This document shows positions 54,773-64,000 of a DNA stretch of 64,000 bases, one piece after another. Below the pieces are notes generated by a model. It ran no database searches. It was not told where the DNA came from and saw only the letters and a program-made list of their open reading frames with translations. Both the position numbers and the translations under genes were made by a program. How positions within the stretch are numbered: position 1 is the first letter of the stretch; the number at the start of each line of letters is the position of its first letter. The DNA comes from Blastococcus sp. TF02-09 (lineage in GTDB: Bacteria > Actinomycetota > Actinomycetes > Mycobacteriales > Geodermatophilaceae), in the NCBI RefSeq assembly GCF_003319105.1, contig NZ_QOHH01000007.1:124001-188000 (forward strand), in the 5' to 3' direction.

Positions 54773-55590
54773 CAGCGACCCACGAAGGCACCATGCGCTC
54801 CAGCGTCGGCGACCCCGGCGCGGAGAAGCGCGGCATGAACCTGACGCTGCGCGTCTGGCGTCAGCAGGGCCCGACGGTGAAGGGCAAGATGGTGACCTAC
54901 AAGGTCACCGACATCTCCCCCGACATGTCGTTCCTGGAGATGCTCGACGTCCTCAACGAGCAGCTGATCCTGCAGGGCGACGACCCGGTCGCCTTCGACC
55001 ACGACTGCCGCGAGGGCATCTGCGGCATGTGCGGGCTCATGATCAACGGGCAGGCGCACGGTCCCCAGCAGACCACCACCTGCCAGCTGCACATGCGCTC
55101 GTTCAAGGACGGCGACTCGATCGACATCGAGCCGTGGCGCGCCTCGCCGTTCCCGGTGATCAAGGACCTCGCCGTCGACCGGCGGGCGTTCGACCGGATC
55201 ATCCAGGCCGGCGGCTACATCAGCGTCCCGACCGGCACCGCGCCGGAGGCGCACGCCACCCCGGTGCCGAAGAAGGACGCCGACAACGCCTTCGACGCCG
55301 CCACCTGCATCGGCTGCGGCGCGTGCGTGGCGGCCTGCCCGAACGCCTCGTCGATGCTGTTCACCGCCGCGAAGGTCACCCACCTCGGGCTGCTCCCCCA
55401 GGGCCAGCCCGAGCGCAACGACCGCGTGGTCAACATGGTCGCCCAGCAGGACCGCGAGGGCTTCGGTGGCTGCACCAACATCGGCGAGTGCTCCGCGGCG
55501 TGCCCGAAGGGCATCTCCATGGAGACCATCTCGCGGCTGAACCACGACCTGCTCGGCGCCCTGCGCGCGGGGGCCCGCCCCAAGAGCTGA
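54769..55590 (+). CDS. sdhB: Succinate dehydrogenase iron-sulfur subunit
   Basis: The 273-residue protein has the 2Fe-2S cysteines [15 protein letters not shown]...TCQLH, and the 4Fe-4S/3Fe-4S cysteines [13 protein letters not shown] and [15 protein letters not shown]. It passes electrons from SdhA to SdhC. GTG 54769 overlaps the sdhA stop (GTGA). Confidence 0.92.
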
Positions 55591-55631
55591 GCACATCGTC
55601 ATCCTCCGGATGACACCGCGGCCACGTGCCG

Positions 55632-55672
55632 TCCCCGACGAGGGTTGAGCCTCCGCGAGCCCTCGTCGGGGA
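55632..55672. terminator. Terminator after sdhB, bidirectional
   Basis: TCCCCGACGAGGG (55632-55644) pairs perfectly with 55660-55672 around a 15-nt loop. It lies 42 nt after sdhB and 28 nt beyond the stop of the converging GGDEF-EAL gene. Confidence 0.75.
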
Positions 55673-55699
55673 GGCCTCCGGCCCCCCGCTCCTCGGGAC

Positions 55700-57991
55700 T
55701 CAGACGACGAGAGCCCTCCCCCGCTCGTCGAGCCACGTCCACAGCACCTCGGGCGGCAGCGGGCGGCTGAGGTGGTAGCCCTGGACGACGTCGCAGCCGT
55801 GGAAGGTGAGCACGTCGACCGTGGCCTGGTCCTCCGCGCCCTCGGCGACGAGCACCAGCCCGAGGGCGTGGGCCAGCTGGAGGGTCGAGGTGACGATCGC
55901 CTCGGCCCGGGGGCTCTCGGTCATGCCGGTCACGAAGGTGCGGTCCAGCTTGAGCTCGGTGACCGGCAGCGTCGCGAGGTAGGCCAGGCTGGAGTAACCG
56001 GTGCCGTAGTCGTCGATGGCGACGCCGATGCCGTCGTCCCGCAGCCGGCGGAGCACCCGCACGGCGCGGTCGCGGTCCTCCATGAGCAGGCTCTCGGTGA
56101 CCTCGAGGACCAGGCACCCGGCGGACAGCTCGTACCGCGCCAGCAGGGCGCGCACCTGGTCGGGGAAGGCCTCGTCCACCAGGTTGGACGGGCTGACGTT
56201 GACCGCCATGGTGAGCAGGCGGCCGCGGTCGTACCACGACCGGCACTGGGCCAGCGCCAGGTCGATGACCTGGGCGGTCAGCTGCGCCATCAGGCCGGCT
56301 GACTCGGCGAGGTCGATGAACGCGTCGGGGTAGAGCAGGCCGCGGGTGGGGTGCTGCCAGCGGACCAGCGCCTCCACGCCGTCGACCGAGCCGGTCGCGA
56401 GCGCCAGCTTGGGCTGGTAGTGCAGCACCAGCTCGTCCTGCTCGAGGGCGCGGCGCAGCTGGGCGACGTCCTCGAGCCGGTGCCGGCCGTGCCCGTCGCG
56501 GTCCCGGTCGTACACCTCGACACCGGTGCGGGTGGACTTGGCCGCATACATGGCCAGGTCGGCCAGCTGCAGCAGCTCGACGGCGCTGCCCGACTCGTCG
56601 GGGCCGATGGCGACGCCCACGCTCACGTCGACGTGGAGGACCACGCCGCTGACGGCGAAGGGCCGCTGCAGGCGGGAGCGCAGCCGCCGGGCCATGGTCC
56701 GGGCGTCGTCGGCGGACAGGTCCCGGGTCAGGACCACGAACTCGTCACCGCCGAGGCGGGCCAGCAGGTCCTCGGCCCGGAGCTCGCCGCGCAGCCGCGG
56801 GCCCACCTGGGCCAGCAGCGCGTCGCCGACGGCGTGGCCCAGCGAGTCGTTGATCTCCTTGAACCGGTCCAGGTCGAGCACCAGGACGGCGGTGCGCTCA
56901 CCGGCCGCCAGGCGGACGTCGGCCTCCGCCAGCGCCTCGAACACCGAGCGACGGTTCGGCAGCCCGGTCAGCTCGTCGGTGCGCGCCTGCCGGCGGCTGT
57001 CGGCCAGCGCCCGCACGTCGCGGAAGGTCAGGCCGGTACGGGCCAGCGCGGCCAGGACGGCGACCAGCGCCAGTACGCCGGCGACGGGGTCCCCGCTGGC
57101 GAGGTAGCCGGTGAAGAGCAGGGCGAGCGCGGCCAGGGCGCAGACGCCCGGGATGACCAGGGCGCCCCGCCCGTCCACCCGCCCGCTGCCGCCGGCCGAC
57201 GTCCGCTGGGTGGCGGCCATGCCGCAGCAGACGAAGGCCAGACCCCAGGCGAGGTCCAGCGGGCCGCCGATGACGTAGGTGCCGTGGGCCAGCTGGTAGG
57301 CGTAGACGGTGTCGGTCACGACGAACAGGCCGAGGGCGGCGGTGACCCACCACCAGCCCGGCCCCGCACCGCGGCGCATCAGGGCCAGCCCGCCGGCCAC
57401 GAGGCTGAGCAGCAGCAGGTCGCCGATCGGGTAGAGCATCGCGATCGCCACCACCGGAGCGCCGCCCTCGGCCGCCTGGAGCAGCGCCCCGAGGCCGGCC
57501 GCGGCCGCGACCGCGGCGGCGGTGCACCCGGTGACGGCGGAGTCGAGCCACATGCTCGCCGTGAGCCGGCCGACGCGGCTGCGGAGCAGCAGGAGGAAGG
57601 CGGCGAAGGCGAGCGGGAAGAACCCGAGGAAGGCCACGTCGGACCACCGGAGATCGGGCAGCTCCGCGAGACCCCGGTAGTGGAACTCGTAGACGGCGGC
57701 CCCCGTGAAGTAGGACAGCACCGCCGCGGCGAAGCACCACCAGGAGGCCCGGTCGGCCGACCCGGCACCACGGACGACCAGGACCAGCACGAGACCGGCG
57801 AGGAAGACGAGCTTGCCCTGGGCGGCCAGCAGGTCACCGACGGCGTCCGCGCCCAGCGCCACCGCGGTCAGCGCCACGACCCACATCCCGACCAGCGCGA
57901 CGGCCAGCCGGCGGACCAGGCGCAGCGAGCGCGCGTCGTCGCACGCCTCGTCGGAGAGGTCCACGAGGACCTCCGGTTCCCCTTGCCGCAT
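55700..57991 (-). CDS. Membrane GGDEF-EAL cyclic-di-GMP protein
   Basis: The 763-residue protein has about eight to nine N-terminal membrane helices (residues 25-320), then a GGDEF domain with intact LARLGGDEFVVL and a C-terminal EAL domain with VEALVRWQHP, DDYGTGYSSL, ELKLDRTFV and QGYHLSRPL. Both synthesis and breakdown of cyclic-di-GMP are possible; only tests can show which dominates. ATG 57991 follows GGGGAGAG. Confidence 0.9.
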   Translation of the reverse strand: MRQGEPEVLVDLSDEACDDARSLRLVRRLAVALVGMWVVALTAVALGADAVGDLLAAQGKLVFLAGLVLVLVVRGAGSADRASWWCFAAAVLSYFTGAAVYEFHYRGLAELPDLRWSDVAFLGFFPLAFAAFLLLLRSRVGRLTASMWLDSAVTGCTAAAVAAAAGLGALLQAAEGGAPVVAIAMLYPIGDLLLLSLVAGGLALMRRGAGPGWWWVTAALGLFVVTDTVYAYQLAHGTYVIGGPLDLAWGLAFVCCGMAATQRTSAGGSGRVDGRGALVIPGVCALAALALLFTGYLASGDPVAGVLALVAVLAALARTGLTFRDVRALADSRRQARTDELTGLPNRRSVFEALAEADVRLAAGERTAVLVLDLDRFKEINDSLGHAVGDALLAQVGPRLRGELRAEDLLARLGGDEFVVLTRDLSADDARTMARRLRSRLQRPFAVSGVVLHVDVSVGVAIGPDESGSAVELLQLADLAMYAAKSTRTGVEVYDRDRDGHGRHRLEDVAQLRRALEQDELVLHYQPKLALATGSVDGVEALVRWQHPTRGLLYPDAFIDLAESAGLMAQLTAQVIDLALAQCRSWYDRGRLLTMAVNVSPSNLVDEAFPDQVRALLARYELSAGCLVLEVTESLLMEDRDRAVRVLRRLRDDGIGVAIDDYGTGYSSLAYLATLPVTELKLDRTFVTGMTESPRAEAIVTSTLQLAHALGLVLVAEGAEDQATVDVLTFHGCDVVQGYHLSRPLPPEVLWTWLDERGRALVV

Positions 57992-58088
57992 GCTCTCCCC
58001 ATCGGCCGGACGCCCGGTGATCTGGAACACCCGGGGCCCGCTTCCCGCCTGCCCTCCCCCTCGCGGGGGAGGTCCGGCCCGGCAGGTT

Positions 58089-58094
58089 TACCGT
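58089..58094 (+). promoter_or_regulatory. Possible -10 box for the first MmcQ/YjbR gene
   Basis: TACCGT is followed by 6 nt and GTG 58101; the same hexamer precedes the second paralog. Confidence 0.5.
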
Positions 58095-58100
58095 CCACCC

Positions 58101-58484
58101 GTGCTGACCTGGGACGACGTCGCGCGCGCCTGCCTGGCGCTGCCGGCCACGACCGAGGCCGTGTCCGCGTCCGGACGGCGCCGCTGGCTGGTGCGCGGGC
58201 GGACGTTCGTGCGCGAGCGGCCGCTGCACCGCGTGGACCTCGACGAGCTCGGCGCGGCGGCTCCCGAGGGCCCGGTGCTGGTCGCCTACGTGCCCGACGA
58301 AGGGGCCAAGGCGGCCCTGCTGGCCACCGAGCCCGACGTCTGGTTCACCACGTCGCACTTCGACGGCCGGCCGGTGCTGATGTGCCGCCTCGAGCGCCTC
58401 GACCGGCAGGGGCTGAGGGAGCTGGTCGCCGAGGCGTGGGCCGCCCGGGCGCCACGGCGGCTCGTGGCGAGCCACCTCGGCTGA
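58101..58484 (+). CDS. MmcQ/YjbR family protein, paralog 1
   Basis: The 127-residue protein reads TWDDVARACLALPATTE at the start and later VPDEGAKAALLATEPDVWFT, TSHFDGRPVLMCRLERLD and APRRLVASH, the YjbR DNA-binding-like fold. Function unknown. The next gene is a clear paralog. Confidence 0.8.
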   Translation: MLTWDDVARACLALPATTEAVSASGRRRWLVRGRTFVRERPLHRVDLDELGAAAPEGPVLVAYVPDEGAKAALLATEPDVWFTTSHFDGRPVLMCRLERLDRQGLRELVAEAWAARAPRRLVASHLG

Positions 58485-58524
58485 GCCGGCGCCTCGGGGC
58501 TGTCCCCCGGACCCGCCGAGGCTC

Positions 58525-58530
58525 TACCGT
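58525..58530 (+). promoter_or_regulatory. Possible -10 box for the second MmcQ/YjbR gene
   Basis: TACCGT is followed by 7 nt and ATG 58538. Confidence 0.5.
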
Positions 58531-58537
58531 CCCCGGC

Positions 58538-58930
58538 ATGGCGACGTGGGACGACGTGGCACGCACCTGTCTGGCGCTGCCGGACACGACCGAGGTCACC
58601 TCGCGCGGCTCCCGGCAGTGGAAGGTGGCCGACAAGCTCTTCGTGTGGGAGCGCCCCCTCGGCCGCAAGGACCTCGCCGAGCTGGGAGTGACGTCCCAGG
58701 AGTGGCCGGTCGTGGCCGCCCGCGTCCCGGACGAGGGCGCCAAGGCGGCGCTGATCGCCGAGGAGCCGGAGCTCTACTTCACGACGTCGCACTTCGACGG
58801 CTACGCCGCGGTGCTGTGCCGCCTGGACCGGCTGGACCAGGAGGACCTGACCGAGCTCGCGGCCGACGCGTGGGCCTGCCGGGCGCCGCGCCGGCTCCTG
58901 GCCCGGGGCCCGCTGCCGCCGGCCGGCTGA
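58538..58930 (+). CDS. MmcQ/YjbR family protein, paralog 2
   Basis: The 130-residue protein matches paralog 1 along its length (TWDDVARTCLALPDTTE, VPDEGAKAALIAEEPELYFT, TSHFDGYAAVLCRLDRLD). Tandem duplication is evident. It converges with the DUF1028 gene with 6 bp between stops. Confidence 0.8.
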   Translation: MATWDDVARTCLALPDTTEVTSRGSRQWKVADKLFVWERPLGRKDLAELGVTSQEWPVVAARVPDEGAKAALIAEEPELYFTTSHFDGYAAVLCRLDRLDQEDLTELAADAWACRAPRRLLARGPLPPAG

Positions 58931-58936
58931 CCCGTG

Positions 58937-59836
58937 TCAGGCGCGCGCCGGCAGGATCCGCTCGATGACGTCGGCCGGCATGAGCCCCGCCTTGCCGAAG
59001 CGGCGGGCCGCCTCCACGAACTGGGGCGAGCACGACTGGAGCTCGCCGAGCATCTCGCGGGCGGCGTCCTCCCGGCCGGCCAGGGCCGCGACCACCGCGC
59101 GCCACAGGAGCTGGTCGGGCTCGGTGGCGGCGTCCATCGGCCGCAGCAGTTCCAGCTCGCGGTCCGCGGTGACCGGGTCGCCGTCGATGGCCAGCTGGAA
59201 CGCGCGGACGACGTCCTGGTAGCGGGCCCGGGTGGCCATGAGGCCGGCCAGCGCCTCGATCGGGTCGGTCGAGTCGTCGATCCGCAGGTCGACCACCGTG
59301 TCGTGCCAGGGGCGACCCGTGGTCGTCGCGCGGATGACCATGATCGCGGCCGACCGGCGCCCGCGGAAGTCGCCACCGGCCTCCTCCCCCGCCTGCAGCG
59401 CACTGAGCAGCCGCTCGGCCAGCTGCCCCCCGGAGCTCTCGAACCGCTCCACCATCGACTCCCACACCTGCGGGGAGTCGGCCATGTTGGCCAGGGCCAC
59501 GCAGGTGTCGCCGACCAGGTGGCCGGCGGCGTCGACGCACTGGCGGCCGGTGTAGGCGGCGAGGTCGCCGTTGACCCCGAGGACGGCGACCTGCCGTCGC
59601 TCCGGCTGCGGGTCGACGCTGCTCAGCGCGGTGAGCACCTCCTGGGCGGTGAACCCGCCCCGCAGGAGGTCCAGTCCCACCGCGCCGTACATGGGCTCGG
59701 CCATCGACTGGGTGGCGATGACCCCGTGGCCGGGGAGCGCGAACGGCACGCTGTTGCCGACGGCGAAGGCCTGGGACTGGGTGGCTACGCCCAGGTCCCC
59801 GCTCACGGGGTCGCGGGCGACGATCGAGTAGGTCAC
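58937..59836 (-). CDS. DUF1028 (Ntn-hydrolase-like) protein
   Basis: The 299-residue protein starts [20 protein letters not shown], the DUF1028 signature, with [11 protein letters not shown] and [18 protein letters not shown]1028 has an Ntn-hydrolase-like fold with unknown substrate. A C-terminal extension of about 80 residues looks like a helical repeat (tetratricopeptide-like). GTG 59836 overlaps the stop of the LLM gene (GTGA). Confidence 0.85.
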   Translation of the reverse strand: MTYSIVARDPVSGDLGVATQSQAFAVGNSVPFALPGHGVIATQSMAEPMYGAVGLDLLRGGFTAQEVLTALSSVDPQPERRQVAVLGVNGDLAAYTGRQCVDAAGHLVGDTCVALANMADSPQVWESMVERFESSGGQLAERLLSALQAGEEAGGDFRGRRSAAIMVIRATTTGRPWHDTVVDLRIDDSTDPIEALAGLMATRARYQDVVRAFQLAIDGDPVTADRELELLRPMDAATEPDQLLWRAVVAALAGREDAAREMLGELQSCSPQFVEAARRFGKAGLMPADVIERILPARA

Positions 59837-60822
59837 GCGCGCACCGGCTCCATCGCCTGCGCCAGCAGCTCGACCGACCGCAGCCGGCCCTCCACGGACG
59901 TCGACTGGTGGGCGACGATCAGCTCGTCGGCGTCGGCGTGCTCCCGGAAGGACTCGACGTACTCGGCGAGCTGGGCCGGGGCGCCGACGGCGGTGTGCGT
60001 GAGCATCCCCTCGACGTGGTGGCCGGCGCCCTGGGCGAGCAGCTGGTCGGCCTGCTCATCGGTGAGCGACTGCCCCCGGCCGAACAGGCTGATGGCGAGG
60101 GTGCGCTTCACGCCCTGCAGCGTCTCGCGGGCGGCCGCCTCGGTGTCGGCGCCGACGACGTTCAGCCCGGCGATCACGTAGGGCCGGTCCAGCTGGTCGG
60201 AGGGCTTGAACTGGCCGCGGTAGGCCTCGACGGCCGGCTGGAGCATCTGCGGCGCGAAGTGGGAGGCGAAGGCGAAGGGCAGCCCGAGCGCGGCCGCGAG
60301 CGTGGCACCGAACATCGAGGAGCCGAGGATGTACAGCGGCACCTTGGAGCCCTTGCCGGGGATCGCGTCGACGCCGGCCACCCGCGTCTCGCCGGCCAGG
60401 TACCCCTGCAGCTCCAGGACGTCCTGCGGGAAGCGGTCGGCGGAGTCCGGGGTGCGGCGCAGCGCGTACATCGTGTTCTGGTCGCTGCCGGGCGCGCGGC
60501 CCAGGCCCAGGTCGATGCGGCCGGGGTACATCGCGTCGAGGGTGCCGAACTGCTCGGCGATGGTCAGCGGCGAGTGGTTGGGCAGCATGACCCCGCCGGC
60601 GCCCAGCCGGATGGTGCGGGTGTGCGCCCCCACGTGGGAGATGAGCACGCTGGTCGCCGAGGACGCGATGCGCGGCATGTTGTGGTGCTCGGCGTACCAG
60701 ACCCGCTCGTAGCCGTGCTCCTCCGCGCGCTGGGCCAGGGCGACGCTCGCGGCGATGCTGCTGGTCGCGGTCTCCCCGCGGTTGATCGGCGCGAGGTCGA
60801 GGACGGACAACGGGATGCGCAT
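59833..60822 (-). CDS. LLM class flavin-dependent oxidoreductase
   Basis: The 329-residue protein starts [17 protein letters not shown] and has [26 protein letters not shown] and [14 protein letters not shown], the luciferase-like MsnO8 subgroup. It likely uses reduced FMN or F420; the substrate is unknown. It is coupled to DUF1028. Confidence 0.88.
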   Translation of the reverse strand: MRIPLSVLDLAPINRGETATSSIAASVALAQRAEEHGYERVWYAEHHNMPRIASSATSVLISHVGAHTRTIRLGAGGVMLPNHSPLTIAEQFGTLDAMYPGRIDLGLGRAPGSDQNTMYALRRTPDSADRFPQDVLELQGYLAGETRVAGVDAIPGKGSKVPLYILGSSMFGATLAAALGLPFAFASHFAPQMLQPAVEAYRGQFKPSDQLDRPYVIAGLNVVGADTEAAARETLQGVKRTLAISLFGRGQSLTDEQADQLLAQGAGHHVEGMLTHTAVGAPAQLAEYVESFREHADADELIVAHQSTSVEGRLRSVELLAQAMEPVRA

Positions 60823-60889
60823 GAGGAGGTGCCTTTCACGTCGGTTGCCCTGAGCAACCCCGGCACCGGCGCCAGGCTTCCCGGGCGGC

Positions 60890-62329
60890 TCAGCCGCCGA
60901 CGGACAGGTCCGCGCGGTCGAGGGCGCCGGCCTCGACGAGGACCTCCAGCGCCTCCGGCAGGTCCGCCAGCGCGCGGGCGAGGTCCTCCGGGCGGCTGAG
61001 CGTCCACGCCTGGGTCTCGACGTAGCAGCGCACCGCCCGGTCGAAGTCGTCCGCGCCGACGGCGTCGCGGGCCGCCCAGAGCGCGGCGGCGCCCTTGCCG
61101 TAGACCCGGTGCTCGTAGTCGTCCTGGTCGCTGAAGTCGGCCATGCTCCCGCCCACGCTGCCCCCGCGGTCGAGGTCGTCCTCGGGGTCGTGCGGCTCGT
61201 CGGCCACGCTCTCCGCGTACGTGGCGAACGCCTCGTCCAGCCACGGATCGCGGAACTGCGAGTTGCCCACCATCCCGTAGAACCACATGTGCGCGACCTC
61301 GTGCACCACCAGGCCGAAGTCGTCGCCGCCCAGCAGGATCGACGACGAGTACTCCTCTCCGCCGCCGTCGCGCCCGTCGGAGACCAGCGCCACGGTCAGC
61401 GTCGGGTACGGGAAGGGGCCGAAGCGGCCGGCCACCAGCCGGATCGCATCGGAGGTGGCGTCGGCCAGGTCCTCGGCCGAGCTGTCCGCACCAGGGACGG
61501 CGCCCACCGTGACCGCGGTGCCGTCGACCTCGACCTCGGCGGTCTCGAACTCCCCCGCCGCCACGTGCACGTCGCGGGCGACCGGCTCGTGCGACTCCCA
61601 GACCCGGCGGCCGCTCCCCTCGTCCCGCGGCTCCTCCTGGTCGCCGGACATGAGGACGACGAGCTCTTCGGGCGCCGACACGCTGATCGTCGTGTCCGCG
61701 ACCGCGTTGGCCGTCGTCTCCCCGGAGACCTCGACGAACGGGTCGCGCGCCCACCCCGCGCCGGGCTCCCAGGTCAGGAGGGGGAAGCCGCTGGCCCACC
61801 AGGTCACGTCGTCGTCGACACCGAGGCGGTCGAAGCCGGCCGGCGTCCGCTCGGAGGTCAGCCGGAGCGTGAAGTCCACCTCGACGTCGACGGTCTCCCC
61901 CGCGGGCACCGCCCGGCGCAGGTCCACCCGGTAGAGCCCGCCCGGGGTGCCCGGCTCGGCGTCGGCGTCCACGTAGCCGCCCCCGGCCACGTCGTCGCCG
62001 CGCACGGCGTCCACCCGCAGCTCGTGGCCCGCCGACTGCGGCGCGTTGGGGATCAGCCGGAACCACACCTCCTCCACCGGCATATCGGGGGTGAAGGCGA
62101 CGGCCTCGGTCCCGGTGACGGTCCGCCGGTCGTCCTCCAGCCGGAAATCCAGGTCGATCACCGGCCGGCCGGGATCGGGCGCGGCGCGTTCCGTCGACGG
62201 GCACCCGGGCGCCGGGCCGGTGCTCCCGGCGTCGTCACGCCGGGAGGAGGTGCACCCGGCGAGCAGGATCAGGACGCCGGCGGCCAGCGCCGTCCGGCGT
62301 CGTCCCGTGGGGTCGGCCTGCTGCTGCAT
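60890..62329 (-). CDS. M1 family metallopeptidase lipoprotein
   Basis: The 479-residue protein has a lipoprotein signal ([11 protein letters not shown]), an N-terminal M1 beta domain and the zinc site HEVAHMW with downstream DEAFATYAE (HExxH...E). It is a small extracellular M1 aminopeptidase-like protein. A TACATT box (62404-62399, minus strand) lies about 70 nt upstream. A GGTTGC/GCAACC hairpin (60843-60859) may terminate it. Confidence 0.87.
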   Translation of the reverse strand: MQQQADPTGRRRTALAAGVLILLAGCTSSRRDDAGSTGPAPGCPSTERAAPDPGRPVIDLDFRLEDDRRTVTGTEAVAFTPDMPVEEVWFRLIPNAPQSAGHELRVDAVRGDDVAGGGYVDADAEPGTPGGLYRVDLRRAVPAGETVDVEVDFTLRLTSERTPAGFDRLGVDDDVTWWASGFPLLTWEPGAGWARDPFVEVSGETTANAVADTTISVSAPEELVVLMSGDQEEPRDEGSGRRVWESHEPVARDVHVAAGEFETAEVEVDGTAVTVGAVPGADSSAEDLADATSDAIRLVAGRFGPFPYPTLTVALVSDGRDGGGEEYSSSILLGGDDFGLVVHEVAHMWFYGMVGNSQFRDPWLDEAFATYAESVADEPHDPEDDLDRGGSVGGSMADFSDQDDYEHRVYGKGAAALWAARDAVGADDFDRAVRCYVETQAWTLSRPEDLARALADLPEALEVLVEAGALDRADLSVGG

Positions 62330-62414
62330 CGTTCCCGCCCGCCCAGCAGAGGTCGGCCCGGCCCGGCGCGGTCGGCGCGACCACCCCCGCTGGCGGCGAA
62401 TGTAGGCAACCGGA

Positions 62415-62450
62415 CGGAGCCCGGGAAGCGCCTGCCGCGCGCCGGCTCCG
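62415..62450 (-). terminator. Possible terminator of the LURP-one-like gene
   Basis: CGGAGCC (62415-62421) pairs with GGCTCCG (62444-62450). It lies 12 nt after the repaired stop of the LURP-one-like gene. Confidence 0.35.
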
Positions 62451-62461
62451 GGCGCCGGCCC

Positions 62462-63077
62462 TCAGCGGCTCTGCAGCGCGTCCAGGGCCACCGCCATGGC
62501 CGCGGCCACGCGGAAGTCCAGCCGCGGGTCGGGCACGGTGACGTCGTAGCGGTCGCGGATGGCCTTGCGGCGCTCGCTGACCAGCACCCGGCGCGCCGGT
62601 GGCGGTGTCGTGGAAGTCGAAGTGGAAGACGAAGGGCACCCAGACGTCGCCGAGGTAGGGGATCAGCTCCCAGATGCGGCGGACGACGGCGAGGACCGGC
62701 CGGCGTTCGCGGCCGACGGCCTCCAGGCCCGGGGCCGACAGCTCCCAGGTCGACCGCAGCAGGCTGGCGCCGAACTTCTTCGCGAAGCTGCCCAGCGGGG
62801 TGCCGTGCTCGTCCAGCACGTCGTGTCGGGCGTGCACGTCCAGCCGCTGGCGCGCCTTGAAGGAGAAGACCGCCCGGCTCCGGGACTCGTCGGAGAAGAA
62901 GACCACCTCCTCCTTGAGCTTCATGCGCTTCTGCTCGGCGAGGGCCAGCAGCGCGCCCTCGGTCCCGTCCGGGTTCACGGCCCGGATCTCGTACCGGTTG
63001 ACCATCACGGTGATCCGCTGGGCGACGGAGAACCGCGGCACCACCATCGGCGCGGGAGAGGCGGGGCACGTGCTCAC
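62462..63077 (-). pseudogene. LURP-one-related protein gene with a single-base frameshift
   Basis: GTG 63077 follows AAGGAG. The frame reads VNRYEIRAVNPDGTEGALLA, KEEVVFFSDESR and WELIPYLGDVWVPFVFHFDF, a LURP-one (tubby-like) fold. After ATGAP (near 62590) the frame is lost; removing one base from the CCC run at 62587-62589 restores VLVSERRKAIRDRYDVTVPD, a normal end and a stop at 62464-62462. It is either a recent frameshift or a base-level error. Confidence 0.75.
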
Positions 63078-63221
63078 GTGCGGCTCCTTGCGGGTCGCCG
63101 GGCGGGCCGGAGGACGGCCGGTCGGAGGGCCATCATGGCAGCGGCACGGGCCGGTCGGATCTCCATCGGATGTTCCGGCCGCCGTCATCGGATCGACACC
63201 TCGGGTGGAGATCCTCCTGGC

Positions 63222-63479
63222 ATGACAGCCAGCCTCTTCGTGACCGGTACGCCCGTGGTGTGGACCGGCCACGACCCGCGCGGTCCGGTGGCCTCCGGCT
63301 CGGACGTCGTGCACGCCGTCGCCCGGCCGACCGTCGACGGGCTGGACTCCTCGCTCTGCGGCGAACTGGTCGCCGCCACGTCCGGCCGGGACTGGGCCGC
63401 CGAGCCGGGCGCGACCCGCTGCGCCGAGTGCGCCCGGGTCGCCGCGCCACGGCGGACGGGTTCCCCCGGGGCCCGCTGA
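63222..63479 (+). CDS. Small hypothetical protein with a Cys-rich tail
   Basis: The 85-residue protein has a possible metal site made of SLCGEL and TRCAECARVA. No family recognised. Codon use is typical of the host. It stands alone between the LURP-one gene (divergent) and the membrane protein gene at 63657. Confidence 0.5.
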   Translation: MTASLFVTGTPVVWTGHDPRGPVASGSDVVHAVARPTVDGLDSSLCGELVAATSGRDWAAEPGATRCAECARVAAPRRTGSPGAR

Positions 63480-63656
63480 CCCCGGTGGGCCCTCCGCCCG
63501 ACGCGCCGGAAGCCCTTTCCCGCGCCCGGTGTCCGTGGTGCACTGCCCTCCTCCCGCCGCGCGGGCGGCGTCAGCGACGATGCTGGAGGCAGCGATGCCG
63601 GTCGGGTCGGACGGAGCTGCGCCAGGCACTGCCGGCGGGCACCGGAGCGGGACACC

Positions 63657-64000
63657 GTGACGACGACGGCGCCGCGCGGCACCGGCGCGGTGGCCCCCGG
63701 CGGGGGTGAGGGCAGCCCCGCCCCGCGCCGGGCGACGATCGCCGCCCGCCACCTGCGCACCGACCGGTGGTGGCTGCTGCCGCTGACCACCGTCGTCGTC
63801 CTGCTGTCGTTCGTCGGCTACTCGACGTTCCGCGCCTTCCAGAACGCCTACTACTTCTCCGAGCCCTACATCTCGCCGTTCTACTCGCCGTGCATCAGCA
63901 CCCGGTGCGAGGGCGACACCTTCCCGGAGTTCGTCAGCGGGCCGTCGTTCATCTCCCCGGCGATCTACATCCTGGTGATCCCGCTGGGCCTGCGGGCGAC
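63657..64000 (+). CDS. Membrane protein of succinate dehydrogenase-locus type (3' partial)
   Basis: GTG 63657 follows a GGAGCGGGA stretch. The visible 114 codons include ARHLRTDRWWLLPLTTVVVL, a membrane helix, FQNAYYFSEPYISPFYSPC and a second helix starting at the edge. The YxxPYxSPFYSPC pattern is that of a conserved actinobacterial membrane protein next to a second sdh operon. The rest is outside the window. Confidence 0.6.
   Translation, partial: MTTTAPRGTGAVAPGGGEGSPAPRRATIAARHLRTDRWWLLPLTTVVVLLSFVGYSTFRAFQNAYYFSEPYISPFYSPCISTRCEGDTFPEFVSGPSFISPAIYILVIPLGLRA

Noticed and set aside
56351-58537. Long plus-strand frame before the second MmcQ gene
   Set aside because: It is antisense to the GGDEF-EAL gene and lacks any domain; the gene starts at 58538.

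Overview
The window is very GC-rich (most genes have G or C at nearly every third codon position), gene-dense and free of rRNA, tRNA, CRISPR and transposase genes as far as I can see. A mycothiol gene (mshB), a DUF3117 protein, an actinobacterial cysteine-type leader peptide, a seven-iron ferredoxin and many probable leaderless starts (a NANNNT hexamer 6-8 nt before a GTG or ATG) point to an actinobacterium. I would guess the Geodermatophilaceae (Blastococcus/Geodermatophilus/Modestobacter), but that is recall rather than proof.

Layout. 1-7.9 kb: the end of a fibronectin-III secreted protein, a 5-oxoprolinase subunit, a zinc alcohol dehydrogenase, a SplB-like radical SAM protein, a PAS-GAF-SpoIIE phosphatase, and a coupled trio of lipoprotein, 30-residue membrane microprotein and DUF6766 protein. 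8-19.7 kb: a CrtI-like desaturase beside an unrecognised 488-residue protein, 3-methyladenine glycosylase, a large FN3/beta-propeller secreted protein, SRPBCC, DivIVA-like and LOG-family proteins, the divergent pair dapE/dapD, and a lysozyme-like secreted protein. 19.65-21.37 kb: a lower-GC insert holding one treble-clef/nuclease-like gene, bounded by a perfect 19-nt direct repeat that copies the end of the preceding gene. 21.4-26 kb: AhpD-like, UvrA-like, VOC/AraC and degenerate GGDEF proteins. 26-34.7 kb: a long minus-strand run of dppABCDF, mshB, a membrane protein, ferredoxin and dapC. 35-37.6 kb: csbD, a DUF559-like protein and a Nudix fusion, with arrays of an 18-bp palindrome. 37.1-40.4 kb: sulfur assimilation (Rrf2 regulator, leader peptide, sir, zinc ribbon, cysH). 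40.4-51.9 kb: assorted small enzymes, a DUF3037-HipA pair, FocA/NirC-type channel, IMPase-like protein, large catalase, and a sulfite-oxidase-like/flavin reductase/gabD2 group. 52-55.6 kb: sdhCAB. 55.7-64 kb: a GGDEF-EAL protein, tandem MmcQ/YjbR paralogs, DUF1028, LLM oxidoreductase, M1 peptidase lipoprotein, a frameshifted LURP-one gene, and the start of a membrane protein of the kind found at actinobacterial succinate dehydrogenase loci.

Genes that work together: DapD, DapC and DapE are the three succinylase-branch steps of diaminopimelate synthesis; Sir and CysH take activated sulfate to sulfide under a probable leader-peptide attenuator; SdhCAB feeds electrons to quinone; DppABCDF imports peptides.

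The most unusual items are the direct-repeat-bounded nuclease insert, the 23-bp-period palindrome arrays at gene 3' ends, and two intergenic hairpins that share a 33-nt loop but have unrelated stems. Two genes (at about 21.12 and 62.59 kb) each need a single-base change to be intact, so either mild decay or base-level sequence error must be kept in mind.
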